A stretch of 64,000 nt of DNA from Pseudosporangium ferrugineum (GTDB taxonomy: Bacteria; Actinomycetota; Actinomycetes; Mycobacteriales; Micromonosporaceae): assembly GCF_003002065.1 (NCBI RefSeq), contig NZ_PVZG01000001.1, positions 372,001-436,000 on the forward strand, in the 5' to 3' direction. The notes under the pieces are model-generated. The model did not search any database. It was not told the origin of the DNA and worked only from the letters and a program-made list of their open reading frames with translations. A program made the translations under genes and the position numbers. Below, piece by piece: positions 34,086 through 42,752 of this stretch. Position 1 is the first letter of the stretch. The number at the start of each line of letters is the position of its first letter.

Positions 34086-35147
34086 ATGGGCATGCGGGTG
34101 GAGATCGAGCACGCGACCGGGCTGTGGTTCGACGACGGCCTGCCGGTGCGGGCCGCGTCGGCGGTGGCCCGGTTCGGCGACGGCTGGCTGATCGTCCAGG
34201 ACGACGCCACCCACGCCGCGTGGCAGTGCCCCGGCGGGATCCGGCCGGTGCGGGTGCTGCCCGCGGTCGGTGGCCACGAGACCTTCGGCTCGGCCGAGGG
34301 CACGAAGCACCTGAAGCCCGACTTCGAGGCGGCCTGCGAGGTGCCGGGCGGGGTGCTGCTCCTCGGCTCCGGCTCCTCCCCCGCCCGCATGCGCGCCTGC
34401 CTGCTACGCCCCACCACCGGCGGCACCGCCTTCACCGTGACCGACCTGACCGATTTCTATCATGCGGTCGCCGCCGCCCTGGGCCTCGCCGTCGACCTCC
34501 TGAACCTCGAGGGCGCCTGCGTCACGGGAGACCGGCTGCGCTGGTTCCAGCGCGGCAACTCAGCGGCAGGCGTGCCGTCGGCCTCGGTGGACGTGGACCT
34601 CTCCGCCCTGCTCGCCGCCCTGAACGCCCCCCACCCGGAAACCCCCGACACGGCCGCACCGGGGCCCGGCGCACAGGAGCCGGACGCGCACGAGCAGGAC
34701 GCGCACGAGCAGGACGCGCACGAGCCGGACCCGCAGGAACCGGACGCGCAGGAACCGGGCCCGCAGGACACGGGCGCGCAGAAAGGCGGCGGGCACGGCA
34801 TCCCGGCCGCGGCAATCGGCGGGGTGCGGCGGTATGACCTGGGCACGGTGGCCGGAGTGGCGCTGGCGATCACCGACGCGGTGCCGCTGCCGGACGGCAG
34901 CGTGCTGGTGAGTGCCGCCGCCGAGGACACGCCCAACGCCATCGACGACGGTCCGGTGGTCGGCGCGGCCGTTGCCCTGCTGCGGGACGGCGCTCCCGCC
35001 GTGGTGGCGGCCCTCCCCAGGCCGGACAAGGTGGAAGGCCTGGCGGTCCGGGCCGTCCATGACGACGGCGTGTCCCTGCTGGCCGTCGTGGACGCCGACG
35101 ACCCGGCGGTGCCGTCGTCCGCCCTCGACCTCCGCCTCCGCTGGTGA
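34086..35147 (+). CDS. Propeller-like protein (DUF6929-type) with internal pentapeptide repeat
   Basis: A 353-residue protein. The N-terminal half (PVRAASAVARFGDGWLIVQDDATHAAW, TFGSAEGTKHLKPDFEAA) and the C-terminal end (ALPRPDKVEGLAVR, DDGVSLLAVVDADDPA) look like blades of a beta-propeller of the DUF6929 type. Between them, residues 195-235 form a low-complexity insert of five-residue units (DAHEQ, DAHEP, DPQEP). No signal peptide or catalytic motif is seen. The ATG at 34086 follows GGAAGG; an ATG at 34092 is an alternative. Function unknown. Confidence 0.65.
   Translation: MGMRVEIEHATGLWFDDGLPVRAASAVARFGDGWLIVQDDATHAAWQCPGGIRPVRVLPAVGGHETFGSAEGTKHLKPDFEAACEVPGGVLLLGSGSSPARMRACLLRPTTGGTAFTVTDLTDFYHAVAAALGLAVDLLNLEGACVTGDRLRWFQRGNSAAGVPSASVDVDLSALLAALNAPHPETPDTAAPGPGAQEPDAHEQDAHEQDAHEPDPQEPDAQEPGPQDTGAQKGGGHGIPAAAIGGVRRYDLGTVAGVALAITDAVPLPDGSVLVSAAAEDTPNAIDDGPVVGAAVALLRDGAPAVVAALPRPDKVEGLAVRAVHDDGVSLLAVVDADDPAVPSSALDLRLRW
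34669..34773 (+). repeat. 15-bp tandem repeat encoding (D/G)(A/P)(H/Q)E(P/Q)
   Basis: About seven in-frame 15-base units such as gacgcgcacgagcag within the 34086 gene. They encode an acidic, Pro/His-rich flexible insert between two folded halves. Copy number change would keep the frame. Confidence 0.75.
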
Positions 35148-35204
35148 CCCCGCCCTCCCCGGGCTGACACCGCCCCGAACTCCCACGACGGCACCGCCCC
35201 GACG

Positions 35205-35400
35205 CCCGGGGTGAGCCCGGCTCGACGCGGCGGGGGTGAGCCCGGCTCGACGCGGCGGGCAGACGCCCGCGAGGAGATGCCCGCGACCAGACGCCCACGA
35301 GGAGCCCGACACAACGCCCAGGGTTAGCCCGGCACAACGCCCGGGGCGAGCCCGGCACGATGCCCGGAGTCACCCGGGCGGCGACCCTGGATCGGGGCGT
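35205..35400. repeat. Degenerate 22-25 bp tandem repeats between genes
   Basis: Two consecutive copies of a 25-base unit beginning ggtgagcccggctcgacg lie at 35210-35234 and 35235-35259. More diverged units (gcccggcacaacgcccgg and gcccggcacgatgcccgg) follow up to about 35365. The whole intergenic stretch 35148-35431 between convergent genes contains only this. It may act as a terminator region. Confidence 0.6.
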
Positions 35401-35431
35401 GCCCGGCGGCCGGGCGCGGCGGCGCGCGGGA

Positions 35432-36940
35432 TCAGCGCCAGGACGCGGTCGACCAGTCGTCGCTGGACCAGGAGCGGCCCGACCAGGAGCCGGCCGACCA
35501 GGAGCGCCCCGACCACGACCGGCCCGACCACGACGGATCGCTCCAGGCGGCCGTCGTGCCGCTCCAGGGCGTGCTGTTCGACCAGGTCGCCGGGGCCCAC
35601 GTGCGGGACGCCCAGGAGGTGCCGGTCCAGTCGTCGCCGGCGACGCGGTAGCCCATCCAGAGGCCGCCCGACCAGGACGTACCGGTCGTCGTGCGGATCG
35701 CCCACGTGGACGTCGGCAGCGGGCCCCAGACCGAGCGCTGGCCGGTGAGCGGCGCGTTGTCGAAGACCAGGCGGCTCGGGCCCCGGGAGTTGTCCAGGGT
35801 GCCCGTGCCCGAGGATCTGTTCCAGGTCTGCGGCGGGGCGGGGACGGCGCTGCGGGCCAGGGCCGCGTTGACGTTGATCTCCCGCAGGCCGAGCCGGGCC
35901 GCCGCGCCGTTGGGGACGTACGTGGCGCTCCTGACCAGCCAGTCCTTGAGCTGGTCGGGGGTGGCGGCGGGGCGGGCCTGCACCAGCAGCGCGACCGCCG
36001 CGGACGTGACGGCCGCGGCCTGGGAGGTGCCGCTGCCGCGGAACAGGGTCTCGCCCTCGCGGGCGCTGGGGAATTCCGTGTCGATGTACGAGCCGGGGTC
36101 GCGCAGGGACAGGATCGAGACGCCGGGGGCGAGCACGTTGATCTGTTTGCCGCTGCCGGGCAGGTTGGTGAACGCGGTCAGCTCGTCGTCGGCGACGGTG
36201 GCCGTACCCTTGGTCGCCACCGCCCCGACGGACAGGACCCACTCGTCGGAGGCCGGGTTGGCGAGCGAGCCGGCCGCGTTGCCGTCGTTGCCCGCCGCGG
36301 CGACCACGACGATGCCCGCCTGCCAGGCCCGTTCCACCGCGAGGCCGAGCGGGTCGGTCCAGGTCGCCGGGGTGCCGCCGGAACCGTAGGACAGATTCAG
36401 GACCCGGATCGGGTACGCGGGGTCGTCCGCGCGATGCTTCACCACCCAGTCGACGGCCGCGATGACCTGGGTGACGTCGACCGCGCCGGTGGCGGTGCCG
36501 ACCTTGATCGAGGTGAGCCGCGCACCGGGGGCGAGGCCGGTGGCGCCGGTGACCGGGTCCGCGCCGGCGATGATGCCCGCCATGTGCGTACCGTGTCCGA
36601 AAGTGTCCAGGTAGCGCAGCTGCGGCGCCTGGGACTCCAGGGACAGGTCCGGGCCGTTGACGATCCGGCTCGGGGGCAGCCCGGCGACGGGGGCGACGCC
36701 CGTGTCGATGAGCGCGATCCCGACGCCCCTGCCGGTGAGGTTGCCGGCCGCCCCGGTGGCGGCGCCGATGAGGGCGCGGACCTCTGCGAGGCCGGTCGCG
36801 GGGTCCGCGGACGCCGACCCGAGCCACGACGCCCAGTGGCCCGGGCCGGCGGACGGGGCGGTGGGTGCGGACGGGCCGACCACCGCCAGAGCGAGAACGC
36901 CGGCGGCCAGCGCCACGGCCCGAGTGTGCCAGCCGGTCAT
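35432..36940 (-). CDS. Secreted S8 subtilisin-like peptidase with WSG-repeat tail (paralogue 1)
   Basis: A 502-residue exported serine protease. A signal peptide (AVALAAGVLALAVVGPSAPTAP) is followed by the S8 domain with Asp in GIALIDTGVAPV (about 75), His in FGHGTHMAGIIAG (about 118) and Ser in RGSGTSQAAAVTSA (about 315). The last 90 residues carry many Trp-Ser-Gly units (WSGRSWSGRSWS, WSGTTAAWSDPSW). A second protease at 54109 has the same architecture. The ATG at 36940 follows GCGGGGA. It is divergent from the holin-like gene (112 bases). Confidence 0.88.
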   Translation of the reverse strand: MTGWHTRAVALAAGVLALAVVGPSAPTAPSAGPGHWASWLGSASADPATGLAEVRALIGAATGAAGNLTGRGVGIALIDTGVAPVAGLPPSRIVNGPDLSLESQAPQLRYLDTFGHGTHMAGIIAGADPVTGATGLAPGARLTSIKVGTATGAVDVTQVIAAVDWVVKHRADDPAYPIRVLNLSYGSGGTPATWTDPLGLAVERAWQAGIVVVAAAGNDGNAAGSLANPASDEWVLSVGAVATKGTATVADDELTAFTNLPGSGKQINVLAPGVSILSLRDPGSYIDTEFPSAREGETLFRGSGTSQAAAVTSAAVALLVQARPAATPDQLKDWLVRSATYVPNGAAARLGLREINVNAALARSAVPAPPQTWNRSSGTGTLDNSRGPSRLVFDNAPLTGQRSVWGPLPTSTWAIRTTTGTSWSGGLWMGYRVAGDDWTGTSWASRTWAPATWSNSTPWSGTTAAWSDPSWSGRSWSGRSWSAGSWSGRSWSSDDWSTASWR

Positions 36941-37052
36941 AGTCCCCGCTTCGTTCGTTCGCCCGTCCTGTGGGCGCAGGCATCGGCAGCCGATCGGGGG
37001 ACCTGAGGACTCCGGCCGGAATATCCGTCCCGGCCCCGGGTAGTTCAGGATC

Positions 37053-37469
37053 ATGAGCGACACGAGGATGCGGCCGGACGGGCCGGCCGGCGACCTGGTC
37101 GGCCGCTTGGGCGAGCAGGTCTCCGCCCTGGTCCGCGAGGAGCTGGCGCTGGCCCGTACGGAAATGGTGGAGAAGGGAAAACGGGCCGGGACGGGGGCCG
37201 GGATGCTGGGCGGCGCCGGCGTGCTCGCCCTCTACGGCGTCTCCACGCTGCTGCTGACGGTGGGCGCGCTGCTGGCGCTGGTGTGGCCGGCGTGGCTGGC
37301 GGCGCTCGTGGTGGTGGTCGTCGTGTTCGCGGTCGCGGGGGTCGCCGCGATCCTCGGCCGCCGGCAGGTGCGCGAGGCGGTGCCGCCGGTCCCGGAAGCG
37401 GCGATGGCGAGCACCGGGCGCGACGTCGACGCGGTACGCTCCGCCGTCGGCGAGGGCCGGCGCCGGTGA
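37053..37469 (+). CDS. Holin superfamily III-like membrane protein
   Basis: A 138-residue protein of the Phage_holin_3_6 type common on actinobacterial chromosomes. The N-terminal amphipathic helix (LVGRLGEQVSALVREELALARTEM) precedes two transmembrane segments (GMLGGAGVLALYGVSTLLLTVGALLAL and WLAALVVVVVVFAVAGVAAILG). A basic cytoplasmic tail ends the protein. Despite the family name these are not part of a prophage here, and no lysin is nearby. The role is probably in envelope homeostasis. The start at 37053 has a weak AGGA site. Confidence 0.8.
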   Translation: MSDTRMRPDGPAGDLVGRLGEQVSALVREELALARTEMVEKGKRAGTGAGMLGGAGVLALYGVSTLLLTVGALLALVWPAWLAALVVVVVVFAVAGVAAILGRRQVREAVPPVPEAAMASTGRDVDAVRSAVGEGRRR

Positions 37470-37545
37470 CCGGCGTGGTGGTCGCCACACTCCGGGCGCC
37501 CGCGGTGAGGTGGACGACCGGGGAGCCGGCCGCGATAGTGGCCGC

Positions 37546-38592
37546 ATGACCTACGTCGCCGCATCGGATCGTTACATCAGTGGAATGCAGTATCGCCGGA
37601 CCGGGCGCTCGGGCCTCGACCTGCCCCTGCTCTCCCTCGGCCTCTGGCACAACTTCGGCGACGACACGCCGTTCGAGCAGCAGCGGGCCATCGTCCGCCG
37701 GGCCTTCGACCTCGGCGTCACGCACTTCGACCTGGCGAACAACTACGGTCCGCCGTACGGGTCCGCCGAGGTGAACTTCGGCCGGCTGCTGCGCGAGGAC
37801 CTGCGGGCGTACCGGGACGAGCTCGTGGTGTCGACCAAGGCCGGCTGGGACATGTGGCCGGGGCCGTACGGCCAGGGCGGCGGCGGGCGTAAGTACCTGC
37901 TCGCCAGCCTGGACCAGTCGCTGGGCCGGCTGGGCCTGGAGTACGTCGACATCTTCTACTCCCACCGTTTCGACCCCACCACCCCGCTGGAGGAGACCGC
38001 CTCGGCGCTGGACGCGGCCGTACGCGCGGGCAAGGCCCTGCACGTCGGCATCTCCTCCTACGACGCGGAGCACACCCGGCGGATGGCGGGGCTGCTGCGG
38101 GAGCTCGGCACGCCGCTGCTGATCCACCAGCCGTCGTACTCGATGCTGAACCGCTGGGTCGAGACGGAGGGCCTGCTCGACGCCGCGGAAGAGGTGGGCG
38201 CCGGGGTCATCGGCTTCACCGCCCTGGCCCAGGGGCTGCTGACCGGCAAGTATCTGGGCGGCATCCCGGAGGGTTCGCGGGCCACCCAGGGCAAGTCGCT
38301 GGACCCGGAGTGGATCGACGACGCGCTGGTGTCCCGGCTGCACGCGCTGCACGACGTCGCGAAGGCCCGGGGGCAGAGCCTCGCCCAGCTCGCGCTGGCG
38401 TGGGCGCTGCGGGACCCGCGGGTCACCTCGCTGGTCATGGGCGCCAGCAGCGTGCACCAGCTGGAGCAGAACGTGGCCGCCCTCGACAACCTCGGGTTCG
38501 ACGACGGCGAGCTGGCCGCGATCGACGAGATCCTCGCGGGCGTGGCCGTGCCGGTGGACCTCTGGCAGGACGCCCGCCGGGGCACTCTCTGA
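37546..38592 (+). CDS. Aldo/keto reductase (YghZ/Gpr-like)
   Basis: A 348-residue TIM-barrel NADPH oxidoreductase. The catalytic set Asp (THFDLANNYG), Tyr and Lys (STKAGWDMWPG), and His (YSHRFDP) is visible. The length and LANNYGPPYGSAE segment resemble the L-glyceraldehyde-3-phosphate reductase/YghZ group of bacterial aldo/keto reductases, which act on aldehydes such as methylglyoxal. The ATG at 37546 has no ribosome site; GATAGT six bases before it suggests a leaderless mRNA. It is followed by the ABC importer operon. Confidence 0.88.
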   Translation: MTYVAASDRYISGMQYRRTGRSGLDLPLLSLGLWHNFGDDTPFEQQRAIVRRAFDLGVTHFDLANNYGPPYGSAEVNFGRLLREDLRAYRDELVVSTKAGWDMWPGPYGQGGGGRKYLLASLDQSLGRLGLEYVDIFYSHRFDPTTPLEETASALDAAVRAGKALHVGISSYDAEHTRRMAGLLRELGTPLLIHQPSYSMLNRWVETEGLLDAAEEVGAGVIGFTALAQGLLTGKYLGGIPEGSRATQGKSLDPEWIDDALVSRLHALHDVAKARGQSLAQLALAWALRDPRVTSLVMGASSVHQLEQNVAALDNLGFDDGELAAIDEILAGVAVPVDLWQDARRGTL

Positions 38593-38631
38593 CCCTTGCG
38601 CATATCGCCGGCCCCCGATGTCGCATAGATT

Positions 38632-38647
38632 GTGATCCATGGATCAC
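38632..38647. promoter_or_regulatory. Perfect 16-bp palindrome (operator) before ABC importer operon
   Basis: GTGATCCATGGATCAC is a perfect palindrome immediately downstream of a -10-like TAGATT (38626-38631) and 17 bases ahead of the ATG at 38665. Overlap with the transcription start is the usual place for a repressor site. The GTGATC...GATCAC form resembles GntR-family operators, but no regulator gene lies beside it. Confidence 0.65.
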
Positions 38648-38664
38648 GGCGGAGGGGGTCGGCG

Positions 38665-39987
38665 ATGACGCACCGTTCCGGACCGATCAGCCGGAGGGCC
38701 CTGCTGGCGGGGATCGCCGCGGCGCCGGTGCTCGGCGCCTGCGGGGGCGTGTCGACCACCGGGTCGGGCGGCGGCGCCGGCTCGATCACCCTGATGTCCA
38801 ACCAGTTCAGCCCGGTCGAGGAGAAGCAGCGCTTCGAGAGGATCCTCCAGGAGCGGGTGACCGGCGAGAAGGTCGCCTTCAACCAGGTGGAGACCGGCAT
38901 CTTCGCCTCCACCCTCCAGACCCAGGCCGACGCGGGCAAGGTGCGGATCTCCGTGGCCGGTGCGTTGCACGGCGACCTGGCGCCGCACGCGTCGCGCCTC
39001 ACCGACCTCGACGACGTGCTCGCCTCGCTGAGCGACCGGGGTTTCGCCGAGGAGCTGACCGGCCTGGCGAAGCTCGGCGGCAGCACCACGAAGTACATCC
39101 CGTGGATGCAGGCGAGCTACGTGCTGGCCGTGCACAAGAAGGCTTTGCAGTGGCTGCCGCCCGGCGCCGACGTGCAGAGGCTCACGTACGACCAGTTGCT
39201 CACGTGGACGACGGCGGCACGGCAGGCCAACGGCGGCAAGCCGGTCTTCGGCATCCCGGCCGGGGTCAAGGGCCTCTACCACCGGTTCTTCCAGGGCTTC
39301 CTGCTGCCCAGCTTCACCGGCGGGCAGATCACCACGTTCCGCGGCCCGGACGCGGTGACGGCGTGGGAGTACATGAAGCAGCTGTGGGCGCAGACGGCCC
39401 GGGCGTCGACCACGTACGACAACCTCCAGGAGCCGCTGCAGCGCGGCGAGGTCCTGATCGGCTTCGACCACGTGGCCCGGCTGGTCGGCGCGCCGGCCGG
39501 CAGGCCGGACGACTGGCTGATGGTTCCCGCGCCGAGCGGCCCGAAGGGCCTGGGTTACATGCTGGTGCTCGCCGGGCTGGCCATCCCCGCCGGCGCCCCC
39601 GAGCCGGCGAAGGCGAAGAACGTGATCAGGGCGCTGACCACGCCGGAGGCCCAGATCGACGTGCTGCGCCAGAACGCGTTCTTCCCGGTGACGAACGCCG
39701 CGGTCCCGGGCGACCTGCCGGGCGCGGTGGCACTGGCCGAGGCGGCCGTGAAGGCGCAACGGGAGGCGCCGGGCGCCATCCTGTCGCTGCCGCCGGTGGG
39801 GCTGGGCGCCCGCGACGGCGAGGTCGGCCAGATCTTCAAGAACTGCTTCAAGGAGATCTGCCTCGACGGCCGGCCGGTGCGGCAGGTACTCGACGCGCAG
39901 GCCCGGGAGCTCGACCGGATCCTCGGCGAGCTGAGGATCCCGTGCTGGCGGCCGGACCCCGCGGGCAACCCGTGCCGGGTGGCCTGA
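38665..39987 (+). CDS. ABC transporter substrate-binding lipoprotein
   Basis: A 440-residue exported solute receptor. A twin-arginine-type N-terminus (SRRALLAGIAAAPVLGACGG) carries the lipobox LGAC, so it is a Tat-type lipoprotein. The mature part is a CUT1/polyamine-type periplasmic-binding fold (MSNQFSPVEEKQRFERIL, VLAVHKKALQWLPPG, YMLVLAGLAIPAGAPEP). The solute is unknown; sugar, oligosaccharide or polyamine are all possible. GGAGGGGG precedes the start. It is the first gene of a four-gene operon; its stop overlaps the next start (TGATG). Confidence 0.88.
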   Translation: MTHRSGPISRRALLAGIAAAPVLGACGGVSTTGSGGGAGSITLMSNQFSPVEEKQRFERILQERVTGEKVAFNQVETGIFASTLQTQADAGKVRISVAGALHGDLAPHASRLTDLDDVLASLSDRGFAEELTGLAKLGGSTTKYIPWMQASYVLAVHKKALQWLPPGADVQRLTYDQLLTWTTAARQANGGKPVFGIPAGVKGLYHRFFQGFLLPSFTGGQITTFRGPDAVTAWEYMKQLWAQTARASTTYDNLQEPLQRGEVLIGFDHVARLVGAPAGRPDDWLMVPAPSGPKGLGYMLVLAGLAIPAGAPEPAKAKNVIRALTTPEAQIDVLRQNAFFPVTNAAVPGDLPGAVALAEAAVKAQREAPGAILSLPPVGLGARDGEVGQIFKNCFKEICLDGRPVRQVLDAQARELDRILGELRIPCWRPDPAGNPCRVA

Positions 39988-40847
39988 TGCCGCCGGGCGC
40001 CCGGCGGCGCGGGCGGCCACCCGCGGCGCTGCTGCTGATCGCCCCGTCGATCGTGTTCATGGCGGCGCTGTTCCTGTGGCCGCTGGTCGCCGGCGTCACG
40101 CAGGCGTTCACCGGCCCCGGCGGGCCCACCACCGCGTACGTGCGCCGCATGGCCGACGACCCGTACTTCTGGGACGCCACCCGCAACACCGCGCTGCTGA
40201 TCGTGGTGCTGATCCCGCTGCAGTTCGCGCTCGCCCTGGCCATGGCGCTGCTGCTGCGCCAGCGACCCCGCTTCGCCGGCCTGCACTTCTACATCTGGGT
40301 GGTGCCGCTGGCGATCAGCGACCTCGCCGCCGGGCTGGTGTGGCTGTCGGTGTTCACCGACCGCGGCTACCTCAACTCGGTGCTCGATCACCTGGGCGCC
40401 GGCCCGTACGCGTGGCTGTCCTTCGAGAACCCCTCGACCATGTTCCTGGCGGTGGTGGTGGCGGAGCTGTGGCGGGCCACGTCGATGGTGTTCGTGATCG
40501 TGGTGGCCGGGCTGCAGAACGTGCCGCGCGACTACGACGAGGCGGCGGCGGTGTTCGGGGCGACGTACCGGCAGCGGGTGCGGCACGTCCTGCTCCCCCA
40601 GCTGCGGCCCAGCCTCCAGGTGGCGCTGATCCTGCGGACGATCCTGGCGCTGGAGGCGTTCGCGGTCGCGCAGGCCCTGACCGGGCGTAACTTCCCGCTG
40701 CTGGTCGGCGAGACCTACCAGTGGTACTACCAGCTGCAGAACCCGAACGTGGCGACCGCGATCGCGCTGGTGGTGCTGGCGCTGTCGATCGTGGCCGCGG
40801 TCGGCTACCTGCGGCTCATGCGCGGGCAGCCGGGGATGCACGGATGA
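39987..40847 (+). CDS. ABC transporter permease (inner membrane, first)
   Basis: A 286-residue integral membrane protein with about six transmembrane segments. The EAA loop is EAAAVFGATYRQRVRHVLLPQLRPS (about residues 185-210), which docks on the ATPase. The fold is MalF/UgpA-like. The start overlaps the receptor stop and its own stop overlaps the second permease start (ATGA). It forms the translocation channel with the next gene product. Confidence 0.9.
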   Translation: MPPGARRRGRPPAALLLIAPSIVFMAALFLWPLVAGVTQAFTGPGGPTTAYVRRMADDPYFWDATRNTALLIVVLIPLQFALALAMALLLRQRPRFAGLHFYIWVVPLAISDLAAGLVWLSVFTDRGYLNSVLDHLGAGPYAWLSFENPSTMFLAVVVAELWRATSMVFVIVVAGLQNVPRDYDEAAAVFGATYRQRVRHVLLPQLRPSLQVALILRTILALEAFAVAQALTGRNFPLLVGETYQWYYQLQNPNVATAIALVVLALSIVAAVGYLRLMRGQPGMHG

Positions 40848-41650
40848 GCCGGCGCGGGGGCCTGCTCGTGCAGCTCGGCTGCATCGCCGTGACGCTGTTC
40901 ATGGGCGTGCCGCTCTATCTCATCGCGCTGGCGGCCCTGTCCAGCCGGGAGTCGCTCAACCGGTTCCCGCTGCCGCTGCTGCCGACGTCGCTGTCCGGCG
41001 AGACGATGTCGACGTTCCTGCGCTCGACCGGCATCGTCGGCGGGCTCATCAACTCGGTCACGGTCGGGCTGGGCACGGTGGCGCTGTCGCTGGCCGTCGG
41101 CCTGCCGGCCGGGTACGCACTGGCCCGGTACGCGTTCCGCGGGCGCGACCCGTACCAGCTGGCGCTGCTGCTGACCCGGGCGCTGCCGATCGTGGTGCTG
41201 TCGGTGCCGCTGGCCCGGATCTTCCTGGACACCGGGCTCTACGACACCTCGTACGGCGTCACCCTGCTGCACACGGCCCTGGCCCTGCCGACGACGATCC
41301 TGATCACCTCGGCGATCTTCCTGGGCGTCTCGCGGGAGCAGGAGGAGGCCGCGATGATCTTCGGGGCGTCGCCGCTGCGGGCGTTCGTCCGGGTGGTCCT
41401 GCCGCAGGCGCTGCCCGGCATCGCTGCCTCGGCCATGTTCACCTTCGTGCTGTCCTGGAACGAGGTGCTGGGCGCCAGCATCCTCACCCTGAACCGGCGG
41501 ACCCTGCCCGCCCAGGTGCTCGCCACGCTGGCCGACTCGCCGCTCGCCTTCCGGTTCGCCGGCGGCCTCGCGCTGGTGCTGCCCGCCCTCGTCTTCATCG
41601 CGGTGGTACGCCGCTATCTGCTCAACATGTGGGGCACGACGCTGCGATGA
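40844..41650 (+). CDS. ABC transporter permease (inner membrane, second)
   Basis: A 268-residue MalG/UgpE-like permease with six transmembrane segments and the EAA loop EEAAMIFGASPLRAFVRVVLPQALPGI (about 170-195). It completes the channel heterodimer. Four-base overlap with the upstream permease; the ATPase gene follows after 13 bases. Confidence 0.9.
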   Translation: MSRRGGLLVQLGCIAVTLFMGVPLYLIALAALSSRESLNRFPLPLLPTSLSGETMSTFLRSTGIVGGLINSVTVGLGTVALSLAVGLPAGYALARYAFRGRDPYQLALLLTRALPIVVLSVPLARIFLDTGLYDTSYGVTLLHTALALPTTILITSAIFLGVSREQEEAAMIFGASPLRAFVRVVLPQALPGIAASAMFTFVLSWNEVLGASILTLNRRTLPAQVLATLADSPLAFRFAGGLALVLPALVFIAVVRRYLLNMWGTTLR

Positions 41651-41663
41651 CGGGAGACGGCGC

Positions 41664-42734
<1,071 letters not shown>

Positions 42735-42752
42735 GCCAGGGAGGCACCGCGG

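Noticed and set aside
33925..34435. ORFs crossing the minisatellite in several frames
   Set aside because: They exist only because the repeat lacks stop codons; none has a ribosome site or domain.
37053..37469. Prophage holin
   Set aside because: The family is chromosomal in actinomycetes and no lysin, terminase or structural phage gene is nearby.
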